A stretch of 64,000 bases of DNA from Roseovarius gaetbuli (lineage in GTDB: Bacteria; Pseudomonadota; Alphaproteobacteria; Rhodobacterales; Rhodobacteraceae). The notes beneath the pieces were generated by a model, which saw only the letters and a program-made list of their open reading frames with translations, had not been told where the DNA came from and searched no databases. Every line of letters begins with the position of its first letter. The stretch's first letter is position 1. The DNA lies in assembly GCF_900172365.1 (NCBI RefSeq), contig NZ_FWFJ01000004.1, positions 1-64,000 of the forward strand. Direction: 5' to 3'. Of this stretch, positions 17,309 through 26,817 are shown piece by piece. Made by a program: the position numbers and the translations under genes.

Positions 17309-20059
17309 TCAGGCGGCGGCGGATTTGCGCGGCGCGCGCGCGTTGCGGCCCCGCTGAAGGAACACGACCAAGCCCAAGAGCAAGAGCGCGGGAATGAACA
17401 TCAGGTATTTGCTTGGCTGACCCACCGGGCGCAGCACGCGCAACACTTCCTGATCCCAGTCAAGGCCTGCCGTTGCCCCGGCGCTTCCAAAGGCGACGTC
17501 GTCAATCAACAGGGTCTCGCCTTCGTTGCGGAACGCCAGACCGGCGTTTTGCAGCCGCTCTTCGCCGGTCGCCCCCTCCTTGATCGGCAGGACGGCGACA
17601 AACTCGATCGGATCGCCAAGATCATTCACCCCTGCCACCCGAAGCCGCAGGTCTTCGCCCACCGGTGTCGCCATGGCCGCGGCGGCAATCTCGGTCGGGT
17701 TTTCCTCGCTATAGGGCGGCGCGACCATATCCATCCAGAAGCCCGGACGGAACAGCGTGAAAGCAATCAGCAAGAGCGCCAGGGTTTCGTAGATACGGTT
17801 TCTGGCAATGAACCAGCCTTGGGTTGCCGCCGCAAACAAAAGCATGGCAACCGTCGCGACAATAAAGACAAAGACCCCCTGCACCCAGGTCACATCAATC
17901 AACAACAATTCGGTGTTGAAGATGAACAGGAACGGCAGGGCGGCGGTGCGCAGCGAATAAAAGAACGCCACGACCCCGGTCTTGATCGGATCACCGCCCG
18001 AGACGGCGGCGGCGGCAAAGCTTGCAAGGCCGACGGGCGGCGTCACATCGGCCATGATGCCAAAGTAGAACACGAAAAGATGCACGGCGATCAGCGGCAC
18101 TATAAGGCCGTTCTGCTGACCAAGGGTGACGATGACGGGGGCCAAAAGCGCCGACACAACGATATAGTTCGCCGTGGTCGGCAGGCCCATGCCAAGGATC
18201 AGCGACAGGATCGCGGTCAGGAACAGAATGGCAAGGATATTGCCGCCCGAGAGAACCTCGACCACATCGGCAAGCGCCGAGCCGACGCCAGTCTGGCTTA
18301 CGGCGCCGACGATGATACCGGCGGTCGCGGTGGCGATGCCGATGCCGATCATGTTGCGCGCACCGGTTTCAAGGCCGTCGATCAGATCGGTCAGACCTTC
18401 TTTAAGAGCGCTACCAAGCTTGCCCTCGCCGCGCATGATCGCGGTCAGCGGGCGTTGGGTCAGCAGGATGAACACCATATAGGCCGTCGCCCAGAAGGCC
18501 GAGAGACCCGGCGACAGGCGATCCACCATCAGCGCCCAGACCAGAACCACAACCGGCAGGATGAAATGAAGCCCCGAACGAACCGTCGGCCCCGGCAGCG
18601 GAAGCGCGGTCACCGGCACATTGGGATCATCAAGCTCAAGTGGCTCTTCTTTGGAGGCGACATAAAGCAGGGCGATATAGACCAGCGAGATGAAGGCAAA
18701 GATGATGTAACCCGCCGCATTCGGAAACGCCGGGCGAATCCAGCCCATGCCATAATAAACCGCAAAGGAAATTGCGCAGATCGCGGCGATGGTAAAGGCG
18801 ATGCCGATCAGGCGCTGCACGATGGGTTTGGGCGTATAGGCGCGCGGAAGACCTTCCATGCCGGCCTTGAGCGCCTCAAGATGCACGATATAGACCAGAG
18901 CGATATAGCTGATCACGGCGGGCAAAAAGGCGTGTTTGACCACGTCGAAATAGGGAATGCCGACATATTCCACCATAAGGAACGCCGCGGCGCCCATCAC
19001 CGGCGGCATGATCTGGCCGTTGACCGAACTGGCCACCTCGACCGCGCCGGCCTTTTCAGAGCTGAAGCCGACCTTTTTCATCAGCGGGATGGTAAAGGTG
19101 CCGGTGGTCACCACGTTGGCAATCGACGAGCCCGAGATAAGCCCGGTCATCGCCGAAGACACCACCGCCGCCTTGGCGGGGCCGCCCTTCATGTGACCCA
19201 TCAGGCTAAAGGCGACCTGAATGAAATAGTTGCCCGCCCCTGCCCGGTCGAGCAGCGAGCCGAACAGCACGAACAGAAAGACAAAGGATGTCGAGACACC
19301 CAAGGCGATGCCGAACACGCCCTCGGTGGTGATCCACTGGTGGTTCACGATTTCCGACAGGCTGTTGCCCTTGTGGGCGATGATGCCGGGCATATAGGGG
19401 CCAAGCACGGTATAGACGAGAAAGACCGAAGCGACGATCATCAAGGCCGGCCCAAGCGCGCGGCGCGTGGCCTCTAGCAAGAGCATGAGGCCGATCACGG
19501 CAACGACGAAGTCCTGAAGGATCGGCGCGCCGACGCGACCGGAAATATCACGGTAATAGACGTAGAGATAAAGCGCGGCCATGGCGCCAAAAACCGCCAT
19601 TGCCCATTCCCAGACCGGCACCTTGTCCTTTGGCGAGCCAAGCAGGATCGCCGCGACAAGAGCTATCGCGATCAGCGGAATCCACCATGTCGAGGTGCCG
19701 TCCTTGGCACCGACCATGAACAGAAACGCCAGAACCACCGGTACAACAACGCCAAGCCCAAGCTGAAACTTGGTGCGCGCCGCCGGAAAGGCCGCGAAGG
19801 CAAGGAAGATGGCAAAGGCCAGATGAATCGACCGGCTCTCGGTGTCGTTGAACACGCCCCAGCCGACGATAAACGGGATCGGCGAGGCAATCCAAAGCTG
19901 AAACAGCGACCATGCAAGCGCAACGCAGGTCAGGAAAATGCCGACTGTACCCGTCGTGCCGCGCCCGCCTGTATCAGAGGAGGCAACCAGCGCGTCGAGT
20001 TCTTCCTGCGATAGCCCGCCACGATCTTTGGTTTGCTGTTGGTTTGGATTGTCCGACAT
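17309..20059 (-). CDS. TRAP transporter fused permease, TAXI type (DctQ-DctM fusion)
   Basis: A 916-residue membrane protein that fuses the small DctQ-like part (N-terminal helices after a hydrophilic lead of about 35 residues) to the large DctM-like part with around 18-20 predicted helices. Typical stretches are GSLLDRAGAGNYFIQ, SGSSIANVVTTGTFTIPLMK, GQIMPPVMGAAAF and GLPTTANYIVVS. The last 150 residues hold a soluble region before a final helix, like the DUF3394 end of these permeases. With the TAXI binding protein upstream it forms a sodium-driven importer, probably for an organic acid or amino-acid-like solute. It starts 109 bp after the binding-protein gene, across a strong hairpin. Confidence 0.92.
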   Translation of the reverse strand: MSDNPNQQQTKDRGGLSQEELDALVASSDTGGRGTTGTVGIFLTCVALAWSLFQLWIASPIPFIVGWGVFNDTESRSIHLAFAIFLAFAAFPAARTKFQLGLGVVVPVVLAFLFMVGAKDGTSTWWIPLIAIALVAAILLGSPKDKVPVWEWAMAVFGAMAALYLYVYYRDISGRVGAPILQDFVVAVIGLMLLLEATRRALGPALMIVASVFLVYTVLGPYMPGIIAHKGNSLSEIVNHQWITTEGVFGIALGVSTSFVFLFVLFGSLLDRAGAGNYFIQVAFSLMGHMKGGPAKAAVVSSAMTGLISGSSIANVVTTGTFTIPLMKKVGFSSEKAGAVEVASSVNGQIMPPVMGAAAFLMVEYVGIPYFDVVKHAFLPAVISYIALVYIVHLEALKAGMEGLPRAYTPKPIVQRLIGIAFTIAAICAISFAVYYGMGWIRPAFPNAAGYIIFAFISLVYIALLYVASKEEPLELDDPNVPVTALPLPGPTVRSGLHFILPVVVLVWALMVDRLSPGLSAFWATAYMVFILLTQRPLTAIMRGEGKLGSALKEGLTDLIDGLETGARNMIGIGIATATAGIIVGAVSQTGVGSALADVVEVLSGGNILAILFLTAILSLILGMGLPTTANYIVVSALLAPVIVTLGQQNGLIVPLIAVHLFVFYFGIMADVTPPVGLASFAAAAVSGGDPIKTGVVAFFYSLRTAALPFLFIFNTELLLIDVTWVQGVFVFIVATVAMLLFAAATQGWFIARNRIYETLALLLIAFTLFRPGFWMDMVAPPYSEENPTEIAAAAMATPVGEDLRLRVAGVNDLGDPIEFVAVLPIKEGATGEERLQNAGLAFRNEGETLLIDDVAFGSAGATAGLDWDQEVLRVLRPVGQPSKYLMFIPALLLLGLVVFLQRGRNARAPRKSAAA

Positions 20060-20110
20060 GTCAGTCCCCCGCGGCCCGCTTTGCAGGCGCTTGATTGCTG
20101 TGTCTCAAGG

Positions 20111-20140
20111 TCGGTGCGGCAAACCCTCTTGCCGCACCGA
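20111..20140 (-). terminator. Intercistronic hairpin between TAXI binding protein and permease
   Basis: Perfect 12-bp arms (20111-20122 and 20129-20140, core GGTGCGGCAA / TTGCCGCACC) enclose a 6-nt loop, 28 nt after the binding-protein stop and 51 nt before the permease start. There is no following T-run on the transcribed strand, so it is more likely an mRNA-stabilising or attenuating structure than a full terminator. Such hairpins often keep binding-protein mRNA in excess over permease mRNA. Confidence 0.8.
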
Positions 20141-20168
20141 TGTGTCAGGTGTCGAAAGGCGAGGTGCC

Positions 20169-21125
20169 TTACTTCCAGCCACGCTCTTTGTAATAGCGGA
20201 CCGCACCGTCATGCAGAGGCGCCGAGAGACCGGCACTGATCATGTCTTCTTCTTTCAGGTTCTCGAACGCCGGGTGCAGGCGCTTGAAGCGGTCGAAGTT
20301 ATCGAAAACCGCCTTCACAACCTCGTAGACAACATCGTCATCCACCGTGGCCGAGGTCACGAATGTCGCCTTCACACCAAAGGTATGTGTCTCATCGGGC
20401 GAGCCGTCATACATGCCGCCTGGCACCGTGGCCGCCGCATAGAACGGATTGTCCGCGATCAACTTGTCGATCTCGGGGCCGGTCACAGGAACAAGAACCG
20501 CATCGACGGTCGAAACCGCTTCTTGGATCGAGCCATTGGGATGGCCAACCGTATAGATGATCGCATCGACCTTGTTGTCGCCAAGTGCGGCGGCCTGTTC
20601 TGCGGGCTTGAGTTCCGAGGCGAGGGCGAAATCGTCCATTGTCCAGCCAAGCGCGTTCATCACGACCTGCATGGTGGCATACTGACCCGAGCCGGGGTTG
20701 CCGATGTTCACGCGCTTGTCCTTGAGATCGGCAAAGGTTTTGATCCCGGAATCCGCACGCGCAATAACCGTGAAAGGTTCGCCATGCACCGAGAACACCG
20801 CGCGTTCGTCGGTAAAGGCCTTGCCCTCGAATTCGGAGGTGCCGTTATAGGCGTGATACTGCCAGTCGGACTGGGCCACGCCCATGTCCATGTCACCCGC
20901 CTGAATGGCGTTGATATTGGCGATTGAGCCACCGGTCGACGGCGCGGTGCATTTAAGCCCGTGATCCGCCGAACCGCGATTCACCAGACGGCAAATCGAC
21001 TGGCCAACCACAAAGTAAACGCCGGTCTGGCCGCCGGTTCCGATGGTGATGAATTTTTCTTGTGCGAAGCTTGCTGTACCGGCCAACATGGCGCTGGCAA
21101 AGGCAAGAGATTTGAAAATCTTCAT
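20169..21125 (-). CDS. TAXI-family TRAP solute-binding protein
   Basis: A 318-residue periplasmic binding protein. The signal peptide MKIFKSLAFASAMLAG... ends around ASFA-QE. The mature part shows TAXI hallmarks: FITIGTGGQTGVYF near the start, CTAPSTGGSIANINAIQAGDMDMGVAQSDW split over the ligand site, and RVNIGNPGSGQYATM. The ATG at 21125 has GGGAG upstream. It captures the imported substrate for the fused permease. First gene of the eight-gene operon; a palindrome at 21207-21222 lies in its presumed promoter. TAXI ligands include glutamate and other carboxylates; none can be assigned here. Confidence 0.92.
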   Translation of the reverse strand: MKIFKSLAFASAMLAGTASFAQEKFITIGTGGQTGVYFVVGQSICRLVNRGSADHGLKCTAPSTGGSIANINAIQAGDMDMGVAQSDWQYHAYNGTSEFEGKAFTDERAVFSVHGEPFTVIARADSGIKTFADLKDKRVNIGNPGSGQYATMQVVMNALGWTMDDFALASELKPAEQAAALGDNKVDAIIYTVGHPNGSIQEAVSTVDAVLVPVTGPEIDKLIADNPFYAAATVPGGMYDGSPDETHTFGVKATFVTSATVDDDVVYEVVKAVFDNFDRFKRLHPAFENLKEEDMISAGLSAPLHDGAVRYYKERGWK

Positions 21126-21523
21126 AGTGTTCTCCCGATTATCTTGGTTAGGATTGCCACCCTTCAAGGATGGTCTCGTTCATTTTCGTATTAGATCGGA
21201 ACTTGGGTGCGATATGTCGCACGTCACAGGCTCGCGAGCGTAAAATTGCGTTTGGACAGGGAGCCCGTTCATGCGGTCTTTCCGCGTCTCATTCCTGTCC
21301 GACATAACCAGTCTGCATTGTTTTCGCTTCTTATCAAGAGGCTAGTAGTGTTTAATATTTTGATCAAGTTATATATGCTGGAAAAACCAAGACGGCGTCG
21401 CCGACAGGTAACAACTGCTCGTTAAAGTGGCACAAAGCCATGATCAGGGAATGCGATGACAGATCGCAGAATTACCCGTCTCAACAGGCCGCAAGATGGC
21501 ACGCACCAACAAGGAAACTCATC
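21126..21523. other. Divergent intergenic region between TAXI operon and mgtE
   Basis: No gene seen in about 400 bp. The TAXI side contains the palindrome GTGCGA-TATG-TCGCAC (21207-21222), 82-97 bp before the binding-protein start, a candidate operator. The mgtE side contains an AT-rich island (about 21345-21385, with TTGATC and TATATA) that may be promoter DNA, and a small GCGAT/ATCGC hairpin at 21453-21467 in the mgtE leader. I saw no recognisable magnesium riboswitch, but that needs a covariance-model scan. Confidence 0.4.
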
Positions 21524-22906
21524 ATGGATGCCCCCCTGATTGACAACGAAATAATTGAAAATATTGATATTTCCGATGATGTTAGGGCCGCCTTTGATGC
21601 CGCTGACGGTGACCGGCTTGACGCGCTTCTTGACAGCGTAACCATTAGCGAAGCCCTGCGCGAAGTGTTGACGTTTTCGCACACGGAACGGGACGCGCTG
21701 ATCGCTTTGCTCTCGCCTGAAATGGCCTCGCAGTTGATTGACGAAGCCCCTCTTGAACTTGCCGGCGAGCTGATCGAAGGCCAGGAAACGGCCAGGGCGG
21801 TTGAAATTTTCGACGAACTTGATTCGGACGTTCAGGCCGATGTTCTGGCCGAGCTTGACCAGGAAGATGCCGATGCGATTTTGGCCGGGCTTGACCCGGA
21901 AGACGCCGCCGGGGTGCGCCGCCTGGCCGAATATGACGCCGGAACCGCGGGTGGACTGATGCTGGCGGATGCCTTTCAGTTCCGCCCGAACCAGACGGTC
22001 GGCGCGGTTTTGCGCAGCCTCGCCAGTGACGACGAAGACCTTGAACGCTATCACGGGCAGCACCCCTATATCGTCGATGAGATGGGTCATCCGGTCGGCG
22101 TTGTGTCCCTGCGCGGGCTTTTGACGGCCAAGCGCAGCGCCAAACTTGAAGACATCATGGTGACGCCGCTCACGGTGGATGCGCAGGCCTCGCTTGATAC
22201 ACTTCAGGACCTGTTCAACGACTATGACTTCCTTGGGTTCCCGGTTGTGGACGAGGCCAAGACCCTGGTCGGTGTGATCTCTCGCACCGCTGTCGATGCC
22301 GCCATTCTTGCGCGCGCCGAGGGTGATAACCTGCGCCTGCAAGGCATCGTCGGGGACGAGCTTCGCACCATGCCGCTGGCGATACGCTCGCGGCGGCGCC
22401 TTGCCTGGCTGTCGGCCAATATCGTGCTCAACATTATCGCGGCCAGCGTGATTTCGGCCTATGAAGAGACCCTCGCCGCCGTCATCGCCATCGCGGTTTT
22501 CCTGCCGATGGTGTCGGACATGAGCGGCTGTTCCGGCAATCAGGCGGTCGGCGTGACGATGCGCGAGCTATCGCTTGGTCTTGTGCGCCCCAAGGATGCG
22601 ATGCGGGTCTGGCTCAAAGAAGCCTCTGTCGGGGTGATCAACGGAATCGTGCTTGGTATTCTCATCGGACTTGTCTGTTGGGCCTGGAAAGGAAACCCCT
22701 ACCTTGGCCTCGTCATCGGCCTTGCGCTTGCTCTCAACACCCTGATCGCGGTGTCGATTGGCGGTGTCGTGCCCCTGCTTTTAAAGCGCGTCGGCCAGGA
22801 CCCGGCAGTCGCCAGCGGCCCGCTTTTGACAACCATTACCGATATGGCCGGATTCTTTTTGGTTCTGAGCCTCGCATCGCTCATGATGCCCTTACTGTTG
22901 CAGTAA
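21524..22906 (+). CDS. mgtE: Magnesium transporter MgtE
   Basis: A 460-residue MgtE: acidic N-domain superhelix (about 30-130), two CBS domains (about 150-270, with LEDIMVTPLTVD and GFPVVDEAKTLVGVISR), a connecting helix, and five transmembrane helices. The pore signature is present in FLPMVSDMSGCSGNQAVGV and in ALNTLIAVSIGGVVPLLLKR. It is a Mg2+-gated Mg2+ channel in the inner membrane; the N and CBS domains close it at high cytosolic Mg2+. The ATG at 21524 follows AAGGAAAC. An in-frame ATG at 21440 is less likely. Single gene facing away from the TAXI operon. Confidence 0.95.
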   Translation: MDAPLIDNEIIENIDISDDVRAAFDAADGDRLDALLDSVTISEALREVLTFSHTERDALIALLSPEMASQLIDEAPLELAGELIEGQETARAVEIFDELDSDVQADVLAELDQEDADAILAGLDPEDAAGVRRLAEYDAGTAGGLMLADAFQFRPNQTVGAVLRSLASDDEDLERYHGQHPYIVDEMGHPVGVVSLRGLLTAKRSAKLEDIMVTPLTVDAQASLDTLQDLFNDYDFLGFPVVDEAKTLVGVISRTAVDAAILARAEGDNLRLQGIVGDELRTMPLAIRSRRRLAWLSANIVLNIIAASVISAYEETLAAVIAIAVFLPMVSDMSGCSGNQAVGVTMRELSLGLVRPKDAMRVWLKEASVGVINGIVLGILIGLVCWAWKGNPYLGLVIGLALALNTLIAVSIGGVVPLLLKRVGQDPAVASGPLLTTITDMAGFFLVLSLASLMMPLLLQ

Positions 22907-22962
22907 GGCAAAAATTTAGACTTGCCGTCGTATAGATACCCAGAAGTTGAAAGGACGACCAT

Positions 22963-24576
22963 ATGCCAAAGATGAATGAAATGGGGCGCTTCGCGGCTTT
23001 TGCGCTATCGGGGCTTTTGGCGTTTGTGTCTCTCATTGGCCTGTTTTGGTCGGTCTGGATGCTGATCCCGCTGGTGTTTTTTGCGGGGCTGACGGTGCTT
23101 GGCATCCTTGATGTGACACAGAACAGCCATTCGATCCTGCGCAATTATCCGGTCATCGGCCATATGCGGTTTCTGTTTGAGGGTATTCGCCCGGAAATTC
23201 GCCAATACCTGATTGAAAGCGATCAGGACGAAGAACCCTTTAGCCGCGATGCGCGCTCGCTTGTCTATCAGCGCGCCAAGGGGATGGAGGACAAGCGCCC
23301 CTTTGGCACGCGCATGCGGGTTTACGATGCGGGTTATTCCTGGGTCACGCATTCGGTGATGCCGAAACACCTTGAGGATACCGATTTTCGCGTGCGCATC
23401 GGCAGTGATGACTGCACCCAACCCTATAATGCCTCGATCTACAACATTTCCGCCATGAGCTTTGGCGCGCTGTCGGCCAATGCCATTCTGGCGCTCAATA
23501 CCGGCGCAAAGATCGGCGGCTTTGCCCATGACACCGGCGAGGGCGGGGTAAGCCGCTATCACCGCGAGGGTGGCGGCGATCTGATTTACGAGGTCGGCTC
23601 GGGCTATTTTGGCTGTCGCAACGAGGATGGCACCTTTAACGCCGACCGCTTTGCCGAACAGGCCGCAAGCCCGCAAATCAAGATGATCGAGGTCAAGCTA
23701 AGCCAGGGTGCCAAGCCCGGTCATGGCGGGATGTTGCCCGCCTCGAAAATCAGCCCCGAGATCGCCGAGGCACGCGGCGTGCCGATGGGGCAGGATTGCG
23801 TCTCGCCCGCTTCGCATTCCGCCTTTTCCACGCCCATCGAGATGATGCAGTTCCTTGCGCTGTTGCGCGAACGGTCCTGCGGCAAGCCGGTCGGCTTCAA
23901 GCTTTGCATCGGTCACCGTCGCGAATTTATGTGCATGGTCAAGGCGATGATCGAAACCAGGTTCACCCCTGATTTCATCGTGGTCGACGGCACAGAGGGC
24001 GGCACCGGCGCCGCGCCGCTGGAATTCGCCAATCACATCGGCATGCCGATGGTCGAGGGGCTGACCTTTGTGCACAACACCCTGCGCGGCGCGGGGCTGC
24101 GTGATCAGCTCAAGATTGGGGCGGCAGGCAAGATCGTCTCGGCCTTTGATATCGCGCGCGCCCTCGCGCTCGGGGCCGATTGGTGCAATTCGGCGCGCGG
24201 CTATATGTTTGCCATCGGCTGTATCCAGGCGCAGGCCTGTCACACCAACCATTGCCCCGTCGGGGTCGCCACCCAAGACCTGCTGCGCCAACGCGCGCTT
24301 GATCCGGTCGGCAAGAGTAAGCGCGTCGCCAATTTTCACCGCAATACGCTGGCGGCTTTGGGCGAAATGACCGGCGCGGCCGGCCTGTCCAATCCGGGCG
24401 AGTTTTTGCCGCGTCACCTTATGATCCGGCAGAGCGATGCGCAGATGGTCACCGGTGACGAGGCCTATTCGATCCTGCCGGTCGGCTTTTTGCTGAAGGA
24501 CGGCAAGGAAGACCCGGGTGGCTATCGCACAAGATGGGCCCGCGCCAAAGCGGATCAGTTTGCGCCGGTCGACTGA
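22963..24576 (+). CDS. FMN-binding glutamate synthase-family membrane protein
   Basis: A 537-residue protein. An N-terminal pair of membrane helices (about 10-50) precedes a glutamate synthase FMN/Fe-S-type barrel: MSFGALSANAI, TGEGGVSRYH, KPGHGGMLPASKI, VDGTEGGTGAAP, and a cysteine cluster (IGCIQAQACHTNHCPVG) placed like the 3Fe-4S site of GltB. The glutaminase domain is absent, so this is the stand-alone type found in many Proteobacteria, whose substrate is uncertain; ammonia-dependent glutamate synthesis or another FMN oxidoreduction are options. It lies 56 bp after mgtE and ends before a bidirectional terminator. Confidence 0.88.
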   Translation: MPKMNEMGRFAAFALSGLLAFVSLIGLFWSVWMLIPLVFFAGLTVLGILDVTQNSHSILRNYPVIGHMRFLFEGIRPEIRQYLIESDQDEEPFSRDARSLVYQRAKGMEDKRPFGTRMRVYDAGYSWVTHSVMPKHLEDTDFRVRIGSDDCTQPYNASIYNISAMSFGALSANAILALNTGAKIGGFAHDTGEGGVSRYHREGGGDLIYEVGSGYFGCRNEDGTFNADRFAEQAASPQIKMIEVKLSQGAKPGHGGMLPASKISPEIAEARGVPMGQDCVSPASHSAFSTPIEMMQFLALLRERSCGKPVGFKLCIGHRREFMCMVKAMIETRFTPDFIVVDGTEGGTGAAPLEFANHIGMPMVEGLTFVHNTLRGAGLRDQLKIGAAGKIVSAFDIARALALGADWCNSARGYMFAIGCIQAQACHTNHCPVGVATQDLLRQRALDPVGKSKRVANFHRNTLAALGEMTGAAGLSNPGEFLPRHLMIRQSDAQMVTGDEAYSILPVGFLLKDGKEDPGGYRTRWARAKADQFAPVD

Positions 24577-24600
24577 TCCCAAGCCCGCGCTTAGACACAA

Positions 24601-24630
24601 AAAAGGGGCAGGCAACCGCCCGCCCCTTTT
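24601..24630. terminator. Bidirectional terminator between convergent genes
   Basis: AAAAGGGGC and GCCCCTTTT make a 9-bp stem, extended by an inner GGC/GCC past one mismatch, with A- and T-runs on the two flanks. It lies between the convergent FMN-synthase and gabT genes, so it can act as an intrinsic terminator on both strands. Confidence 0.85.
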
Positions 24631-24647
24631 CGCAATTCTGGTATCGC

Positions 24648-26033
24648 TTAGCCGTGCAGTTCGGCCATCGCGTCAACCAATGCCGCATCGAAGATGGCCA
24701 AACCTTCTTCGATGATCGCATCCGACGCGGTCAGCGGCACCATGATGCGAACCGCGTTGCCATGCATGCCACAGGACAGCAGGATCAGACCGCGCTTGAG
24801 CGCATGCGCGACAACCGCCTTGGTCAGCGCGGCATCGGGCGCGGCACTGTCAAAGTCGGTGACGAACTCAACTGCCAGCATGGCGCCAAGGCCGCGAATA
24901 TCCCACATCCGGAACGGCGCCACGCGCGCGCCAATCTCGGCAAAGCGGGCGCGGAAATGCTCGCCAAGTGCGGTCGAGCGCGCTAAAAGCCCCTCTTCCT
25001 CGATCGCCTCGATTGCGGCAAGTGCCGCGGCGCAGGCCACAGGGTTGCCTCCGTAAGTGCCGCCCAGACCACCGGGAATCATCGCATCCATCACCTCGGC
25101 GCGACCAATCACACCGGCAAGAGGATAGCCGCCGGCCATGGATTTGGCGACGGTGATCAGATCCGGCACAACGCCCGAATGCTCAACCGCGAACCATGTA
25201 CCTGTACGCCCAAAACCGGCCTGAATTTCATCAGCGATGAGCATGATGCCATGGGTGTCACAGATGTCGCGCAGCGCCTGCATCATCTCAAACGGCACCG
25301 GCGTGTAACCACCTTCGCCAAGCACCGGCTCGATGATGATCGCGGCAACCCGCTCGGGCTGTGCGTCGGTGAGGAACAGGTTCTGAAGCCCGGTCAGCGC
25401 GTCCTGCACGGTGATGCCGTCACGCACACTCGGGAAGGGCGCGCGGAAGATATCCGACGGGAACGGGCCGACATCCTTTTTATAGGGAGAGATCTTGCCG
25501 GTCATGCCAAGCGTCAACAACGTGCGGCCGTGGTAGCCGCCGGTAAAGGCGATAATGCCCGGACGGCCGGTGGCGGCACGGGCAATCTTGACCGCGTTTT
25601 CAACCGCTTCGGCGCCAGTGGTGACCAAAAGCGATTTCTTGGCGTGATCGCCGGGGGCCAGATCGTTCAGCTTCTCGGCCAGGGCAATATAGGGCTCATA
25701 GGGCACAACCTGAAAGCTGGTATGCGTGTAATGATCTTCCTGTGCCTTGGCGGCAGCGACCACTTTGGGGTGGCGATGCCCGGTGTTCAGCACGGCAATC
25801 CCGCCAACGAAGTCGATATAGCGGTTGCCTTCGACATCCCAGAGCTCAGCGTTTTCGGCATGGCTTGCAAAGACCGGGGCCGCAGAGGCCACACCGCGCG
25901 CCACAGCCGCCTCGCGCCGCGCAAGCAGTGCGGCGTTGGTTTGCACTTCGACCCCAACATCCGGCACAACCGAGATGTTGGCTTTGGGCTTGGGCGCCGC
26001 CTTGCGGGGCTTTTTCTTCACGCTATTGGACAT
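24648..26033 (-). CDS. gabT: 4-aminobutyrate aminotransferase
   Basis: A 461-residue class III aminotransferase. Signature segments are [63 protein letters not shown] and Schiff-base Lys297 in [11 protein letters not shown]. These match GabT, which moves the amino group of GABA to 2-oxoglutarate to give succinate semialdehyde. An unusual lysine/proline/alanine-rich N-terminal extension of about 25-30 residues precedes the catalytic domain. It is divergent from an XRE-cupin regulator of the PuuR type, supporting a role in GABA/putrescine breakdown. Confidence 0.88.
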   Translation of the reverse strand: MSNSVKKKPRKAAPKPKANISVVPDVGVEVQTNAALLARREAAVARGVASAAPVFASHAENAELWDVEGNRYIDFVGGIAVLNTGHRHPKVVAAAKAQEDHYTHTSFQVVPYEPYIALAEKLNDLAPGDHAKKSLLVTTGAEAVENAVKIARAATGRPGIIAFTGGYHGRTLLTLGMTGKISPYKKDVGPFPSDIFRAPFPSVRDGITVQDALTGLQNLFLTDAQPERVAAIIIEPVLGEGGYTPVPFEMMQALRDICDTHGIMLIADEIQAGFGRTGTWFAVEHSGVVPDLITVAKSMAGGYPLAGVIGRAEVMDAMIPGGLGGTYGGNPVACAAALAAIEAIEEEGLLARSTALGEHFRARFAEIGARVAPFRMWDIRGLGAMLAVEFVTDFDSAAPDAALTKAVVAHALKRGLILLSCGMHGNAVRIMVPLTASDAIIEEGLAIFDAALVDAMAELHG

Positions 26034-26080
26034 TTCAATGTTTCCTTGTTCAGACGAACACCGGTCCCATCCTGGGCTGT

Positions 26081-26186
26081 GTTTAAAATTCTCATAATAC
26101 GTTTAATTTACCTGTCAATCCCGTTTCCGCCAAGCCATTATCGCTGAGCGACAGGTACGAGCAATGCGTCGGATTTAATTTTAAAC
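26081..26186. promoter_or_regulatory. Nested dyad-symmetric operator region between gabT and its regulator
   Basis: Two exact inverted repeats share one centre. GTTTAAAATT at 26081-26090 is mirrored at 26177-26186, and TACCTGTC at 26109-26116 is mirrored at 26150-26157. Both axes fall at about 26133, midway between the divergent starts (26033 and 26263). This fits paired operators for the XRE-cupin repressor controlling both genes, possibly by looping. Confidence 0.55.
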
Positions 26187-26262
26187 TGGGTTCCGGTGCG
26201 GGGTTGCGTGTACTACATTGTTCTCGCAAAAGATTATCCCAAAAGCGCAGAAGGAATGAGAC

Positions 26263-26817
26263 GTGGACATTGGCAACAGGCTCCAGGAAATCCGCAAGGC
26301 GCACGGCCTGTCTCAGCGGGAACTTGCCGCACGGGCGGGCCTTACCAATGGAACGATCTCGCTTATCGAGCAGAATAAGACCAGCCCTTCGGTGGCCTCG
26401 CTCAAAAGTCTTCTGGATGCGATTCCCATGAGTATCGCGGAATTCTTTGCCACCATCGAGGAAAATCGCGACATCAAGTATTTCTATCGCGCGGATGAGT
26501 TTACCGAGATCGCGCCGCAATCGGATCAAACGGCGGTGTCCCTGCGCCAGCTTGGAAATGCCAGCAATCATGCCCTGCAAATTCTGGATGAGACCTATCC
26601 GCCCAATGCCGATACCGGGCCGGAACTGATTAGCCACATTGGCGAAGAGGCGGGCATCGTGATCGCGGGCATGATCGAAATCACCGTCGAGGACCAGGTC
26701 AGAGTGCTACACCCCGGCGACGGATACCTGTTTGATAGCCGCCTGCCTCACCGGTTTCGCAATCCCGGCAAGGAAGTCTGCAAGATCATCAGCGCCTGCA
26801 CGCCGCCGTCATTCTGA
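26263..26817 (+). CDS. XRE-family regulator with cupin domain (PuuR-like)
   Basis: 184 residues. The N-terminal helix-turn-helix (residues 1-65: IRKAHGLSQRELAARAGLTNGTIS...) binds DNA; the C-terminal part (about 105-180) is a cupin with GIVIAGMIEITV, PGDGYLFDSRLPHRF and a final metal/ligand-site-like barrel. This architecture is that of PuuR, which represses putrescine/GABA genes and releases on ligand binding. The GTG at 26263 follows AAGGAATGAGAC. Divergent from gabT with a symmetric operator region between, and convergent with the next gene (9-bp overlap). Confidence 0.88.
   Translation: MDIGNRLQEIRKAHGLSQRELAARAGLTNGTISLIEQNKTSPSVASLKSLLDAIPMSIAEFFATIEENRDIKYFYRADEFTEIAPQSDQTAVSLRQLGNASNHALQILDETYPPNADTGPELISHIGEEAGIVIAGMIEITVEDQVRVLHPGDGYLFDSRLPHRFRNPGKEVCKIISACTPPSF

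Noticed and set aside
17549-19477. A 642-codon plus-strand frame opposite the TAXI permease
   Set aside because: Its translation is highly charged and low in complexity, mirroring the antisense of membrane helices. The permease on the minus strand is unmistakable.
22908-22929. GGCAA/TTGCC hairpin after mgtE as a terminator
   Set aside because: Only five base pairs with a long AT-rich loop and no T-run on the correct side.
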